A DNA stretch of 64,000 nucleotides, from assembly GCF_018860565.1 (NCBI RefSeq), contig NZ_JAHKPS010000005.1, positions 38,052 to 102,051 on the forward strand, read 5' to 3'. The notes under the pieces were generated by a model, which was given only the letters and a program-made list of their open reading frames with translations, made no database searches and was not told where the DNA came from. The DNA is from Winogradskyella psychrotolerans (GTDB lineage: Bacteria > Bacteroidota > Bacteroidia > Flavobacteriales > Flavobacteriaceae). The number at the start of each line of letters is the position of its first letter. Position 1 is the stretch's first letter. This document shows positions 55,506 through 64,000 of the stretch, piece after piece. The translations under genes and the position numbers were made by a program.

Positions 55506-55925
55506 ATGAAAATAATATTCAAAATTCTAGTGCTAACAATCGTTTTTAGCTTCACTTTTCAGTCTTGCTCATCAAATGATGACGAAAATAATTCACTTGA
55601 CCAAAGATTTGCAAAAAAATGGTACACAGGCACACAATACTTTGATATTGAACAAGGGGTTTCTTGTGAGAATAATTACTATAATTTAAAAGGTAATGGA
55701 GATATTGAATATAAATATTGGGCTGGTGGAAATACTTGCCAACACTATACTGAAAATGGAAATTGGTCTATAGAAAACAATATTTTATACCGAAATTTCC
55801 CTTCAGATGAAGGCACAAATAATGGCTTAATTTTATCAGATGAAATTATAAGCATTTCAGAAACAGAATTAGTTGTAAAGGATTTAGAGGATGATGATAT
55901 AACAACTTATTACAATTACGAATAA
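55506..55925 (+). CDS. Small lipocalin-like lipoprotein
   Basis: This 139-aa protein has a lipobox (FTFQSCSSND) and a mature domain with lipocalin-like order: FAKKWYTGTQYFDIEQG, a CENNY/NTCQHY Cys pair that could form a disulfide, and GNWSIENNILYRNF. Such small lipocalins are frequent in flavobacteria. Ligand unknown. Confidence 0.78.
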   Translation: MKIIFKILVLTIVFSFTFQSCSSNDDENNSLDQRFAKKWYTGTQYFDIEQGVSCENNYYNLKGNGDIEYKYWAGGNTCQHYTENGNWSIENNILYRNFPSDEGTNNGLILSDEIISISETELVVKDLEDDDITTYYNYE

Positions 55926-56123
55926 ACAAAAGCCTAAAGGATAAAATCAATGAGACTAAATCCAAGTGCCTTATTTAAAGTAGAAACAATTAGACATTCA
56001 AAAGATCTTATTCAGAACACTGAAATTTATATTTCTTTAAGAAATATTTATCATAATGATGTTAAAATTTAAACTGTCACTTTTTGGTAAAGTAAATCTT
56101 ATGGTATAGTTTTGAGCCCTGAA

Positions 56124-56537
56124 ATGAAAAAGACTTTCAATAAATATCTTTCTTTAATATTTGTTTTATTACTAAGCACATTCGCTAAGATACATGCGAG
56201 TGAAGCTGTTGCTAATTCAATAAATACACTCACTACACACCATTGCAGTGTCTCTCTTAATTACACAAAGAAATCAAGTGGTGCAACTTTTGTTCCACAT
56301 CATAAGAGTACAGACGACAGACGAAATGTTGAAATCATTGAAAGCAATAAAGTAGAAGACGAAGAAGCTTCTACTAAAAAACAGTATTACAAAGACTATT
56401 TAGAAACAGCCTTTATTAATGCGCTATTGTTTGAACAGTCTTCTAAACTGCTTCAAAAAAACATATATCGTCCACAAAACGTTATCCATGAATCTAGTCT
56501 TAGGCTTCATGTACAATTCCAAGTTTTTATAATTTAA
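56124..56537 (+). CDS. Secreted hypothetical protein upstream of the RND efflux operon
   Basis: I use the ATG at 56124 (137 aa) because the signal peptide begins there (KKTFNKYLSLIFVLLLSTFA); a TTG at 56112 adds four residues. The mature part is basic and Ser/Thr-rich with no motif I know. A hairpin terminator follows before the efflux operon, so it is a separate unit, possibly co-regulated. Confidence 0.65.
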   Translation: MKKTFNKYLSLIFVLLLSTFAKIHASEAVANSINTLTTHHCSVSLNYTKKSSGATFVPHHKSTDDRRNVEIIESNKVEDEEASTKKQYYKDYLETAFINALLFEQSSKLLQKNIYRPQNVIHESSLRLHVQFQVFII

Positions 56538-56545
56538 TTCCTTCA

Positions 56546-56576
56546 AAACAGACCCGCAATTGCTATTGGTCTGTTT
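56546..56576 (+). terminator. Hairpin terminator
   Basis: Nine-bp stem AAACAGACC/GGTCTGTTT with a 13-nt loop, 8 bp after the stop at 56537. Short T-run after the stem. Confidence 0.7.
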
Positions 56577-56676
56577 CTTATTAAAGGAGGTAGAGTTCCC
56601 AACTCTAAAAATGTCATTCCCATTTTTCCAGGGGTCTGACCCATAAATTATATCATTTTATAAAATCATTTTACAC

Positions 56677-57768
56677 GTGAACACCATTAAAAAAACAACC
56701 ATTTTCACAGGCCTATTTATGCTTATTTTTCTAGCGAGCTGTGAAAAACACAAAGAAGAAAAACACGAAGAATCAACATTTCTCGTAACCACTCCAATAA
56801 AAAAAGACACAACGCTTATTAAAGATTATGTGAGTCAAATCCACTCGATTAGACATATCGAATTAAGAGCTTTAGAAAAGGGCTATTTAAAACATATCTC
56901 TATAGATGAAGGGCAACACGTAAAGAAAGGACAACCCTTATTTCAGATTATGCCTAACATTTATCAAGCAGAACTCAACAAGGCTAAAGCCGAATCTAAA
57001 GTTGCGCAAATAGAACTCGCCAACACGCAATTACTAGCCGATGGAAATGTAGTATCGCCTAATGAATTGGCCATGGCGAAAGCTAATTTAGAGAAAGCCA
57101 ATGCCGAAGTCTCTTTAGCACAAACTCACTTAGGTTTTACCAGTATAAAAGCTCCTTTTAATGGAATTATTAACCATTTGGAAGCTAGAGAAGGTAGCCT
57201 TTTAGATGAAGGAGAACTACTTACAACACTATCTGACAACAGCCAAATGTGGGTGTATTTTAATGTGCCAGAAGCAGAATACCTTGATTATATTACCAGT
57301 GAAGCTAAAAAGAACAACACAAATGTTGAGCTTTTAATGGCAAACAATAAGCGTTTTAATCAAAAAGGCATTGTTGAAACAATTGAAGGTGAATTTGATA
57401 GCGAGACCGGAAATATTGCGTTTAGAGCAACATTTCCTAATCCTGATGGAATTTTAAGACATGGTGAAACAGGAAGCATTTTAATGACAATTCCTTACAA
57501 GGATGCTGTTATTGTACCACAAAAAGCCACGTTTGAAATCTTAGACAAAACCTATGTTTTTGTTGTTGATAAAAACCATGTTGTACACCAAAGAGAAATC
57601 ACTATTGGTGCAGAATTACCGCACTTATTTATTGTAGAAAAAGGTGTGTCTGAAAACGAAACCATACTACTTGAAGGTATAAAAATGGTAAGAGATCAGG
57701 AAGAGATTCATACAAAAACTGTAGATCCTGTTACCGTTTTATCTAATCTAGAACTTTACGCAGAGTAA
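56677..57768 (+). CDS. RND efflux periplasmic adaptor lipoprotein (AcrA/MexA-like)
   Basis: This 363-aa membrane-fusion protein starts at a GTG (56677). A lipobox is present (GLFMLIFLASC), then the barrel/lipoyl half (SIRHIELRALEKGYLKHISI, DEGQHVKKGQPLFQIMP), a short helical hairpin (KAKAESKVAQIELANTQLLA) and the returning lipoyl half (TSIKAPFNGIINHLEAREGS). The C-terminal membrane-proximal domain ends the protein. It bridges the inner-membrane pump and the outer-membrane channel encoded directly downstream, 25 bp before the pump gene. Confidence 0.94.
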   Translation: MNTIKKTTIFTGLFMLIFLASCEKHKEEKHEESTFLVTTPIKKDTTLIKDYVSQIHSIRHIELRALEKGYLKHISIDEGQHVKKGQPLFQIMPNIYQAELNKAKAESKVAQIELANTQLLADGNVVSPNELAMAKANLEKANAEVSLAQTHLGFTSIKAPFNGIINHLEAREGSLLDEGELLTTLSDNSQMWVYFNVPEAEYLDYITSEAKKNNTNVELLMANNKRFNQKGIVETIEGEFDSETGNIAFRATFPNPDGILRHGETGSILMTIPYKDAVIVPQKATFEILDKTYVFVVDKNHVVHQREITIGAELPHLFIVEKGVSENETILLEGIKMVRDQEEIHTKTVDPVTVLSNLELYAE

Positions 57769-57793
57769 TTCTAACTAATCTACACACATCATC

Positions 57794-60700
57794 ATGTTTA
57801 AAAAATTTATTAAAAGACCCGTCTTGGCTATTGTCATTTCGGTGATCATTATATTTATAGGTGGCTTAGCGATAAAGCAATTACCTATATCTCAGTTCCC
57901 GCAAATTGCACCAACCACAGTCAATATTTTTATTGCGTATCCAGGTTCAAGTGCCGATGTTTTGGTAAATTCCACATTAATCCCATTAGAAACCGCAATT
58001 AACGGTGTTCAAGATATGCGTTATATCGCTTCTGATGCCACAAGTGCTGGTGAAGGCACCTTACGTGTTATTTTTGAACCTGGTACAGATCCCAATGAAG
58101 CCGTTGTTAGAGTAAAAACGAGAGTCGATCAGGTAATGCCGTTACTTCCAGAGTTGGTACAACGTGAAGGAGTTATTATTACACCCGTACAACCCAGCAT
58201 GTTAATGTACGTTAACCTATCGAGTGAGAATAAAGCTAACGACGAAAAGTTTCTCTACAATTATGCCTACACCAAAATAATCCCTGAGATACAACGTATT
58301 AAAGGTATTGCAAGTGCTCAAATTTTAGGAAGTCGAAAATTTGCTATGCGTGTATGGTTAAAACCAGATCGTATGCGTGCTTATAATATTTCTGCGGAAG
58401 AAGTCTTAGAAGCTATGGAAGACCAGAGTATTTTGGCACGTCCTGGGCGTTTGGGACGAAGTTCGGGCAAAACCTCACAATCCTTAGAATATGTACTCAC
58501 CTACCAAAATCGTTACAACGAACCCGAACAATACGAAGAAATCATTGTTAAAGCCAATAAAGAAGGCCAAATTGTTACCCTTGCTGATATTGCTGACGTA
58601 AAACTTGGAAGTGAATTTTTTGATATTTATTCCAATTTAGATGGAAACCCATCAGCCTCTATTGTCTTAAAACAAACTTTTGGTAGTAATGGTAGTGATG
58701 TTATTGACGCTGTAAAAGAAAAATTAACAGAGCTTGAAGTAGATTTACCGCCAGGAGTTGATTTCCAAATCAGCTATGACGTTTCTAATTTCTTAGATGC
58801 TTCTATAGATCAAGTTATTCATACACTGCGAGATGCTTTTATCTTAGTTGCCATAGTGGTATTCTTATTTTTAGGAGATTGGCGTTCAACTTTAATTCCA
58901 ATTATTGCTGTTCCTGTTTCTTTAATTGGAGCCTTTTTTGTGATGCAACTATTTGGGCTATCTATTAACCTTATTACACTATTTGCCTTAGTACTTGCTA
59001 TTGGTATTGTTGTCGATAATGCCATTGTCGTCGTAGAGGCCGTCCATGTAAAAATGCACGAAGAACATCTCACTCCCTACAAAGCCTCCTATGAAGTTTT
59101 AGGTGAAATTGGTGGTGCTATTGTAGCGATAACTTTAGTAATGGTTTCTGTGTTTATTCCTATTTCTTTTATGACGGGTCCTGTTGGTGTATTCTACCGA
59201 CAATTCTCTATTACCATGGCAGGTTCTATTGTTATTTCTGCTATTGTTGCCTTGACTTTAACTCCTGTACTTTGTGCGATGTTATTAAAAAATAACCATG
59301 GTAAAAAGCGAACCTCTCCATTAGATCGCTTTATTGATTGGTTTAACGGAGGATTCGAAAAACTCACAGGTGGCTATGTAAAGATTTTAAATAAAATCGT
59401 AGCCAGACGCGTGATTACTTTCGGAATTTTAGCAGCCTTCTGTACCGGAATTTTCTTTACCAATGAAGTGTTACCTGCAGGCTTTATTCCAAATGAAGAC
59501 CAAGGTATGATTTACGCTATTATACAAACTCCTCCTGGTGCAACCTTAGAGCGTACCAACGAAGTAGCTAAAAATCTACAGAAAATTTGTGAGGAGATGG
59601 ATGGTGTTGAATCCGTATCCTCTTTAGCAGGTTATGAAATTATGACTGAAGGTCGAGGATCTAACGCAGGTACTTGTTTAATTAACCTAAAACCTTGGTC
59701 AGAACGTGAGCACTCCGTTCATGAAATTATGGAAGAACTAGAGGCCGAAACTAAAGATCTAGGAGCCATTATAGAATATTTTGAACCTCCTGCAGTGCCA
59801 GGTTTTGGGTCTTCAGGTGGATTTGCGATGCGTTTATTAGACAAAACAAACTCTACAGATTATCATCATTTTGAGCGTGTGAATAATGACTTTATGGAGG
59901 CCTTATCTAAACGCCCTGAACTAACAGGTTTATTCACCTTCTTCTCTGCCAACTATCCGCAATATGAGTTAAAAATCAATAACAAAATTGCCATGCAAAA
60001 AGGAGTGACTATTGGCACAGCCATGGAAAACCTCAACATTTTAATTGGTAGTACTTATGAGCAAGGCTTCATTCGTTTTGGTCGTTTCTTTAAAGTGTAC
60101 ACCCAAGCAGCACCAGAATACAGACGCTTACCTACAGATCTCGAAAAATTATTTGTAAAAAATGAAGAAGGCGAAATGGTTCCTTATTCTGCTTTTATGA
60201 GTATTGAAAAGAAACTTGGTCCTAACGAAATTACACGTTATAACCTTTACAATTCAGCATCCATTAGAGGCTTGCCTGCGGCAGGATTCACTAGTGATGA
60301 CGCCATTAAAGCGATTAAAGAAGTTGCTGCCACGCAATTACCAAGGGGTTATGATATTGCTTGGGAAGGCTTAAGTTTTGACGAGGCTCAAAGAGGTAAT
60401 GAATCTATTTACATTTTTATAGTCGTACTCATATTTGTCTACTTTGTATTAGCTGCACAATACGAAAGTTTCCTTTTACCCTTTGCTGTAATTCTATCCT
60501 TACCAGTGGGTGTTTTTGGTTCCTTTATTTTACTTAAAGCTATGGGATTAGCTAATGATGTTTATGCACAAATAGGAGTCATTATGCTGGTTGGGTTACT
60601 CGGTAAAAATGCCGTGTTAATTGTAGAATTTGCCGTCCAAAAACGCAGGCAAGGTGCTACTATTTTAGAAGCCGCTATAGAAGGATCTAGAGCGCGATTT

Positions 60701-61042
60701 AGACCAATATTAATGACATCCTTTGCCTTTATTGCCGGGTTAATTCCGTTAGTTATTGCTTCTGGAGCTGGAGCTATTGGGAATAGAACCATTGGTGGCT
60801 CTGCTTTAGGTGGTATGCTTATCGGTACACTTGGAGGTGTTTTAATTATTCCTGGACTGTACTATGTTTTTGCAAAAATGGCAGACGGAAAAAGTCTAAT
60901 TAAAGATGAAGCTAGTGAACCTATTTCTGAAGAAATGATGCGCGTTAGTGAAACTAAAAATCAAAGTGTAGCCAATGCTGAAAAAATCAGCAAACTCACA
61001 AAACTATTGAAAAAACTTCGTAAAAATAAAAACGATGAATAA
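57794..61042 (+). CDS. AcrB/MexB-type RND multidrug efflux pump
   Basis: This 1082-aa inner-membrane pump of the HAE1 type starts FKKFIKRPVLAIVISVIIIF, with QFPQIAPTTVNIFIAYPGSS. The proton-relay helix 4 carries two Asp (LAIGIVVDNAIVVVE region), the porter domain contains LERTNEVAKNLQK, and the second half repeats the 12-TM plan (GVIMLVGLLGKNAVLIVEFA). A C-terminal Lys-rich tail of about 50 aa (SKLTKLLKKLRKNKNDE) is slightly longer than usual. It exports amphipathic drugs or bile-like compounds. Overlaps the outer-membrane gene by 8 bp. Confidence 0.96.
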   Translation: MFKKFIKRPVLAIVISVIIIFIGGLAIKQLPISQFPQIAPTTVNIFIAYPGSSADVLVNSTLIPLETAINGVQDMRYIASDATSAGEGTLRVIFEPGTDPNEAVVRVKTRVDQVMPLLPELVQREGVIITPVQPSMLMYVNLSSENKANDEKFLYNYAYTKIIPEIQRIKGIASAQILGSRKFAMRVWLKPDRMRAYNISAEEVLEAMEDQSILARPGRLGRSSGKTSQSLEYVLTYQNRYNEPEQYEEIIVKANKEGQIVTLADIADVKLGSEFFDIYSNLDGNPSASIVLKQTFGSNGSDVIDAVKEKLTELEVDLPPGVDFQISYDVSNFLDASIDQVIHTLRDAFILVAIVVFLFLGDWRSTLIPIIAVPVSLIGAFFVMQLFGLSINLITLFALVLAIGIVVDNAIVVVEAVHVKMHEEHLTPYKASYEVLGEIGGAIVAITLVMVSVFIPISFMTGPVGVFYRQFSITMAGSIVISAIVALTLTPVLCAMLLKNNHGKKRTSPLDRFIDWFNGGFEKLTGGYVKILNKIVARRVITFGILAAFCTGIFFTNEVLPAGFIPNEDQGMIYAIIQTPPGATLERTNEVAKNLQKICEEMDGVESVSSLAGYEIMTEGRGSNAGTCLINLKPWSEREHSVHEIMEELEAETKDLGAIIEYFEPPAVPGFGSSGGFAMRLLDKTNSTDYHHFERVNNDFMEALSKRPELTGLFTFFSANYPQYELKINNKIAMQKGVTIGTAMENLNILIGSTYEQGFIRFGRFFKVYTQAAPEYRRLPTDLEKLFVKNEEGEMVPYSAFMSIEKKLGPNEITRYNLYNSASIRGLPAAGFTSDDAIKAIKEVAATQLPRGYDIAWEGLSFDEAQRGNESIYIFIVVLIFVYFVLAAQYESFLLPFAVILSLPVGVFGSFILLKAMGLANDVYAQIGVIMLVGLLGKNAVLIVEFAVQKRRQGATILEAAIEGSRARFRPILMTSFAFIAGLIPLVIASGAGAIGNRTIGGSALGGMLIGTLGGVLIIPGLYYVFAKMADGKSLIKDEASEPISEEMMRVSETKNQSVANAEKISKLTKLLKKLRKNKNDE

Positions 61043-62477
61043 GATAAATTCGATTAGAAAATCACAGCTTATTGGTGTGCTCACCTTACTATTACTATGT
61101 GCTTGTGTACCTACGCAAAAGGCTGTAAGAGACGCAAACGTAGCAGTACCAAAGCACTACCAAGATAAAACTACAGATTCGGCAAATAGTGCCACCATAC
61201 AGTGGAAAACATTCTTTTCAGACCCAAAGCTAGTCGCATTGATTGATACTGCGCTAGCCAATAACCAAGAGCTTAATATTATGCTACAGCACATTGCTAT
61301 GGCTAATAATGAAGTAAAAGTTAGAAAAGGTGAATATTTACCTTTTGTAAATGTTTACGCAGGCGCAGAAGTTGAAAAAGTTGGTGAATACACTAGAAAC
61401 GGAGCTGTAGAACAGCATCTAGATGTTCGTGAAAACGAAGAATTCCCAGAACCTTTAACCGATTTTTCAGTAGGCTTAGATGTATCATGGGAACTCGATG
61501 TTTGGAAAAAACTACGCAATGGAAAAAAAGCGGCTGTTTTAGAATACCTGAGCACTATTGAAGGGAAGAATTTTATGGTCACCTCTATTGTTTCAGAAAT
61601 AGCCAATTCGTATTACGAGCTTTTGGCTTTAGATAATCAGTTAACTATCATTGAGCAGAATTTAGAGCTTCAAGAAAATGCTTTAGAAATGGTAAAATTA
61701 CAGAAACAGGCAGCTAGAGCAACTCAGTTAGCCGTAAGACGTTTTGAAGCCGAAGTCTTTAAAAATCAAAGTAATAAATTTGAAATTCGTCAACAAATTG
61801 TAGAAACTGAAAATAAGATTAATTTTCTTTTAGGCCGTTATCCACAAAAAATTGACAGAGATGCAGACGATTTTATCAATCGTCCAATAGATGCAATTGA
61901 AGCCGGTATCCCGGCGCAACTTTTAGCCAATAGACCTGATATTAAACAAGCAGAATATGAATTAAAAGCTTCAAAATTAAATGTTAAAATAGCCAAAGCT
62001 AACTTCTACCCTTCTATTGGTATTAAAGCAGGTATTGGCTTACAAGCCTTTAAAACAAAGTACCTTACTAGTACACCTGAATCACTTTTATACTCACTAG
62101 TTGGAGATGTGGTTAGTCCATTAATCAATAGAAATGCTATTAAAGCGGAATACAGTAATGCCAATAGTAGACAACTGCAAGCCGTTTTTGAATATGAAAA
62201 AGCCATTTTAAACGGTTATATTGAAGTCGCTAATACGCTTTCTAACATCAATAATTTAAAAGAAAATTATGAGTTAAAGGAACAGCAAGTTCAGGCAATG
62301 ACAGAAGCTATTGACCTTTCTATTCAACTCTTCAAATCTGCTAGAGCAGAATACACAGAAGTGTTATTGACACAAAGAGAGGCCTTAGATTCTAAAATTG
62401 AAATTATAGAAACGAAAAGAGACCAATTCTTGGCTAATGTAAAAATTTATCAAGCCTTAGGTGGTGGATGGAATTAG
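61035..62477 (+). CDS. NodT/OprM-type outer-membrane efflux lipoprotein
   Basis: This 480-aa TolC-superfamily channel has a lipobox (LLTLLLLCACVP) and the NodT features: KHYQDKT..., WKTFFSDPKLVALIDTALAN, then LANRPDIKQAEYELKASKLN and ANFYPSIGIKAGIGLQAF. Two internal repeats form the helical barrel. It completes a tripartite pump with the adaptor and RND protein just upstream (8-bp overlap). A strong terminator follows at 62498, so the operon is 56677 to 62477. Confidence 0.95.
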   Translation: MNKINSIRKSQLIGVLTLLLLCACVPTQKAVRDANVAVPKHYQDKTTDSANSATIQWKTFFSDPKLVALIDTALANNQELNIMLQHIAMANNEVKVRKGEYLPFVNVYAGAEVEKVGEYTRNGAVEQHLDVRENEEFPEPLTDFSVGLDVSWELDVWKKLRNGKKAAVLEYLSTIEGKNFMVTSIVSEIANSYYELLALDNQLTIIEQNLELQENALEMVKLQKQAARATQLAVRRFEAEVFKNQSNKFEIRQQIVETENKINFLLGRYPQKIDRDADDFINRPIDAIEAGIPAQLLANRPDIKQAEYELKASKLNVKIAKANFYPSIGIKAGIGLQAFKTKYLTSTPESLLYSLVGDVVSPLINRNAIKAEYSNANSRQLQAVFEYEKAILNGYIEVANTLSNINNLKENYELKEQQVQAMTEAIDLSIQLFKSARAEYTEVLLTQREALDSKIEIIETKRDQFLANVKIYQALGGGWN

Positions 62478-62497
62478 TTGAAACCTGCCCCAAGTCT

Positions 62498-62536
62498 GAA
62501 AGCCATTTTACAATACTGTAGAATGGCTTTCTTTTT
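62498..62536 (+). terminator. Strong intrinsic terminator after the efflux operon
   Basis: A stem of about 15 bp, core GAAAGCCATT/AATGGCTTTC, with a 4-nt loop (62513-62516), followed by five T. It starts 21 bp after the outer-membrane gene stop. Confidence 0.88.
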
Positions 62537-62789
62537 AGAATTATAATGAATTTTGACATTAATACAAAATAGGGTAACAAATGTGTTAAACCCTATAATA
62601 AAGTATTCCTATTCATAACAAAAAAAACATAAGTCTAGTTAAAGCCTTTATTTAAGGTATATAAGAATAAAAATAAGGTTTATAGATGCTTATCATCTGG
62701 AACAAAATATACCTTACCCCGAAAACAATGAAGGATAAAGTGTATATTTATTGTTATATAACTAGTTGGCAACAAGCTAAAAAAACATC
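62537..62789. other. Intergenic gap before the ATP-grasp gene
   Basis: AT-rich, no frame of note. Near its end ATAACTAGTTGGCAACAAGC (62758-62777) resembles, in its ATAAC and GTTG parts, the segment ATAACGTTGTGC found beyond the ATP-grasp gene (63959-63970). This may mark a mobile cassette border. Confidence 0.4.
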
Positions 62790-63845
62790 GTGAAAACAAT
62801 TGCAATTCTATATCAATCCAAACTTCCACCAATTAAAGATGGTGTTCAAAAACCAATGAAACTTGGAGGTTATTCCGACAGCGGAGCAGACATTGCTTAC
62901 GAATTGAAAACGAACGGCATCCAAATAGTTACACCAATAAATAATCCAAATATTAATACTGATTTAGATTGGGTATTTCCAGATACTAAAAAAGGAATTC
63001 AAGATGCGTTGGACAAAGGAGCAAATACTTTTTGGTTAAATACAGTTTTATACAAGAGTCACGAAATCGTAAACTTTTTTGATCGAGATATTGAATTAAT
63101 TGGACAATTACCAAGCCAAGTCGATATTTATGACGACAAATATTTTACAAATGAGATTTTAAGAAAAAATAAAATTCCCATCCCTAAAACAACCTTAATT
63201 GCAATAGAAAATTTGACTAATTACTCATTAAATATTGATTTCCCATTAGTCCTAAAACCATTAAGAGGAAGAGGAAGTCAAGGTGTTTCATTGGTCAGAA
63301 ACCAAAAAGAATTAGATAACAAACTAAACGAAATATTCAAGAATAATGAATATGGAAATATGGTATATCTTGAGCAATATTTAAGTGGTCAAGAAATAAC
63401 TATAACCGTAATGCCTTCAGGTAATTATTTAATTGACAATCAAGAAGTCTTACACAAAGAGCCTTGGTGCCTACCTGCGGTTAAAAGAATCAATCATAAA
63501 AATGGAATTGCACCTTATAACGGACTAGTAGCTGTAACGGAGAATAGTTCTGTTCTAGGAATTGACGAACTAAGTTCACGAAAAACTATTGATGTCTGTA
63601 GGCAATGTGAAAAAGCGGGAGAATTGCTTAATATCAAAGCACCAATACGAATTGATTGTAGAGCAGATGAAAACGGGAATTATTTCTTGTTCGATTTGAA
63701 TATGAAACCTAATATGACTGGACCATCACGACCTCACAGACAAAATCAAGATAGTTTGACTTTATTGGCTTCAAGAAAAATTGGTTGGAACTATATCGAT
63801 TTATTAAAAAATATGATTAGACAATCGTGGAAAGCCTGTTTCTAA
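62790..63845 (+). CDS. ATP-grasp ligase (D-Ala-D-Ala ligase-like)
   Basis: This 351-aa protein starts at a GTG (62790). The N-terminal Rossmann-like half (KTIAILYQSKLPPIKDGVQK) is followed by the ATP-grasp core: FPLVLKPLRGRGSQGVSLVR, the hinge YLEQYLSGQEITITVMPSG, and metal/phosphate ligands in IRIDCRADENGNYFLFDLN with MKPNMTGPSRP. Family members join a carboxylate to an amine using ATP. The substrate is unknown, and the protein is not the housekeeping Ddl by context (no cell-wall genes nearby). It is flanked by hairpin-rich non-coding DNA and may be a cassette gene. Confidence 0.88.
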   Translation: MKTIAILYQSKLPPIKDGVQKPMKLGGYSDSGADIAYELKTNGIQIVTPINNPNINTDLDWVFPDTKKGIQDALDKGANTFWLNTVLYKSHEIVNFFDRDIELIGQLPSQVDIYDDKYFTNEILRKNKIPIPKTTLIAIENLTNYSLNIDFPLVLKPLRGRGSQGVSLVRNQKELDNKLNEIFKNNEYGNMVYLEQYLSGQEITITVMPSGNYLIDNQEVLHKEPWCLPAVKRINHKNGIAPYNGLVAVTENSSVLGIDELSSRKTIDVCRQCEKAGELLNIKAPIRIDCRADENGNYFLFDLNMKPNMTGPSRPHRQNQDSLTLLASRKIGWNYIDLLKNMIRQSWKACF

Positions 63846-64000
63846 CACAGTATATAATTTATTGCTAATTCTTGCCTACTTACGAAAATCCTCGCAGATT
63901 TTCTATTCGGTTTTTATTTGCTAAATTACGTACTTAACCACGCAACAAACCATATACAATAACGTTGTGCTTCATTACCACAATGAACTTTCCTGAAATA
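63846..64000. repeat. Hairpin-rich non-coding block after the ATP-grasp gene
   Basis: Contains the 7-bp stem GAAAATC/GATTTTC with loop CTCGCA (63884-63903), followed by TTTTTATTTGCTAAATTACG, an ACCACGCAACAAACC segment and then ATAACGTTGTGC (63959-63970). From memory, similar blocks recur in many flavobacterial genomes as dispersed elements, but I cannot check this here. No coding frame seen up to the window edge. Confidence 0.45.

Overview
The window looks like the chromosome of a marine-type member of the Flavobacteriaceae (phylum Bacteroidota). The DNA is AT-rich, most genes lack a Shine-Dalgarno sequence, and several promoters show the Bacteroidota -7 box TAnnTTTG. Typical family genes are present: an E1 2-oxoacid dehydrogenase with alpha and beta chains fused, a LytS/LytTR pair, a heavy-metal RND pump fused to its outer-membrane channel, and the BT4734/DUF3987 replication module of Bacteroidota mobile elements. 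I saw no rRNA, tRNA or CRISPR array.

Positions 1 to about 17,379 appear to be the right-hand part of an integrated mobile element, with every gene on the minus strand. It abuts the 3' end of the housekeeping gene mnmE. Reading inward from that junction: a repeat-rich attachment region; a zinc-finger/HTH excisionase-like gene; a tyrosine recombinase; an unknown 315-aa gene; a repeat-rich non-coding gap; two small HTH proteins; a BT4734-type primase-like protein; and a PriCT-2/DUF3987 protein. Next comes a compact defence-like operon (11197 to 5119): an XRE repressor, an 1100-aa type IIG-like restriction-methyltransferase, a 107-aa helical protein and a long prokaryotic Argonaute. A metal-efflux locus follows, with its adaptor gene cut by the left edge. 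No relaxase is visible, and the left end of the element lies outside the window.

The most interesting feature is the Argonaute operon. The Argonaute appears to keep the guide 5'-phosphate pocket (Y413, K417, Q428, K459) but has lost the catalytic Asp positions I can align (G480, Y543). It would therefore be a guide-binding protein without slicing activity. It sits almost contiguous with an enzyme that carries a PD-(D/E)XK nuclease motif and an N6-adenine methylase. Whether these act together as one system is inference.

From 17,380 onward the window is ordinary chromosome. It holds mnmE; a TlpA-like lipoprotein; a rhomboid protease; an LpxL-like acyltransferase; a class V aminotransferase; a phosphoglucosamine mutase; AcpH-like and hypothetical genes; a NYN/LOTUS protein; an AsmA-like protein; an FAH-family hydrolase; uvrA; a LOG protein; a secreted nuclease-like protein; a degenerate M1-peptidase-like protein; the fused E1 enzyme; a lipoprotein/LytS/LytTR operon; an RlmL-like methyltransferase; a ZIP transporter; a Crp-like regulator; a DJ-1/ACT/SMR cluster; small lipoproteins; a complete tripartite AcrAB-TolC-type pump (56677 to 62477); and an ATP-grasp ligase bordered by hairpin-rich sequence that may be a cassette.
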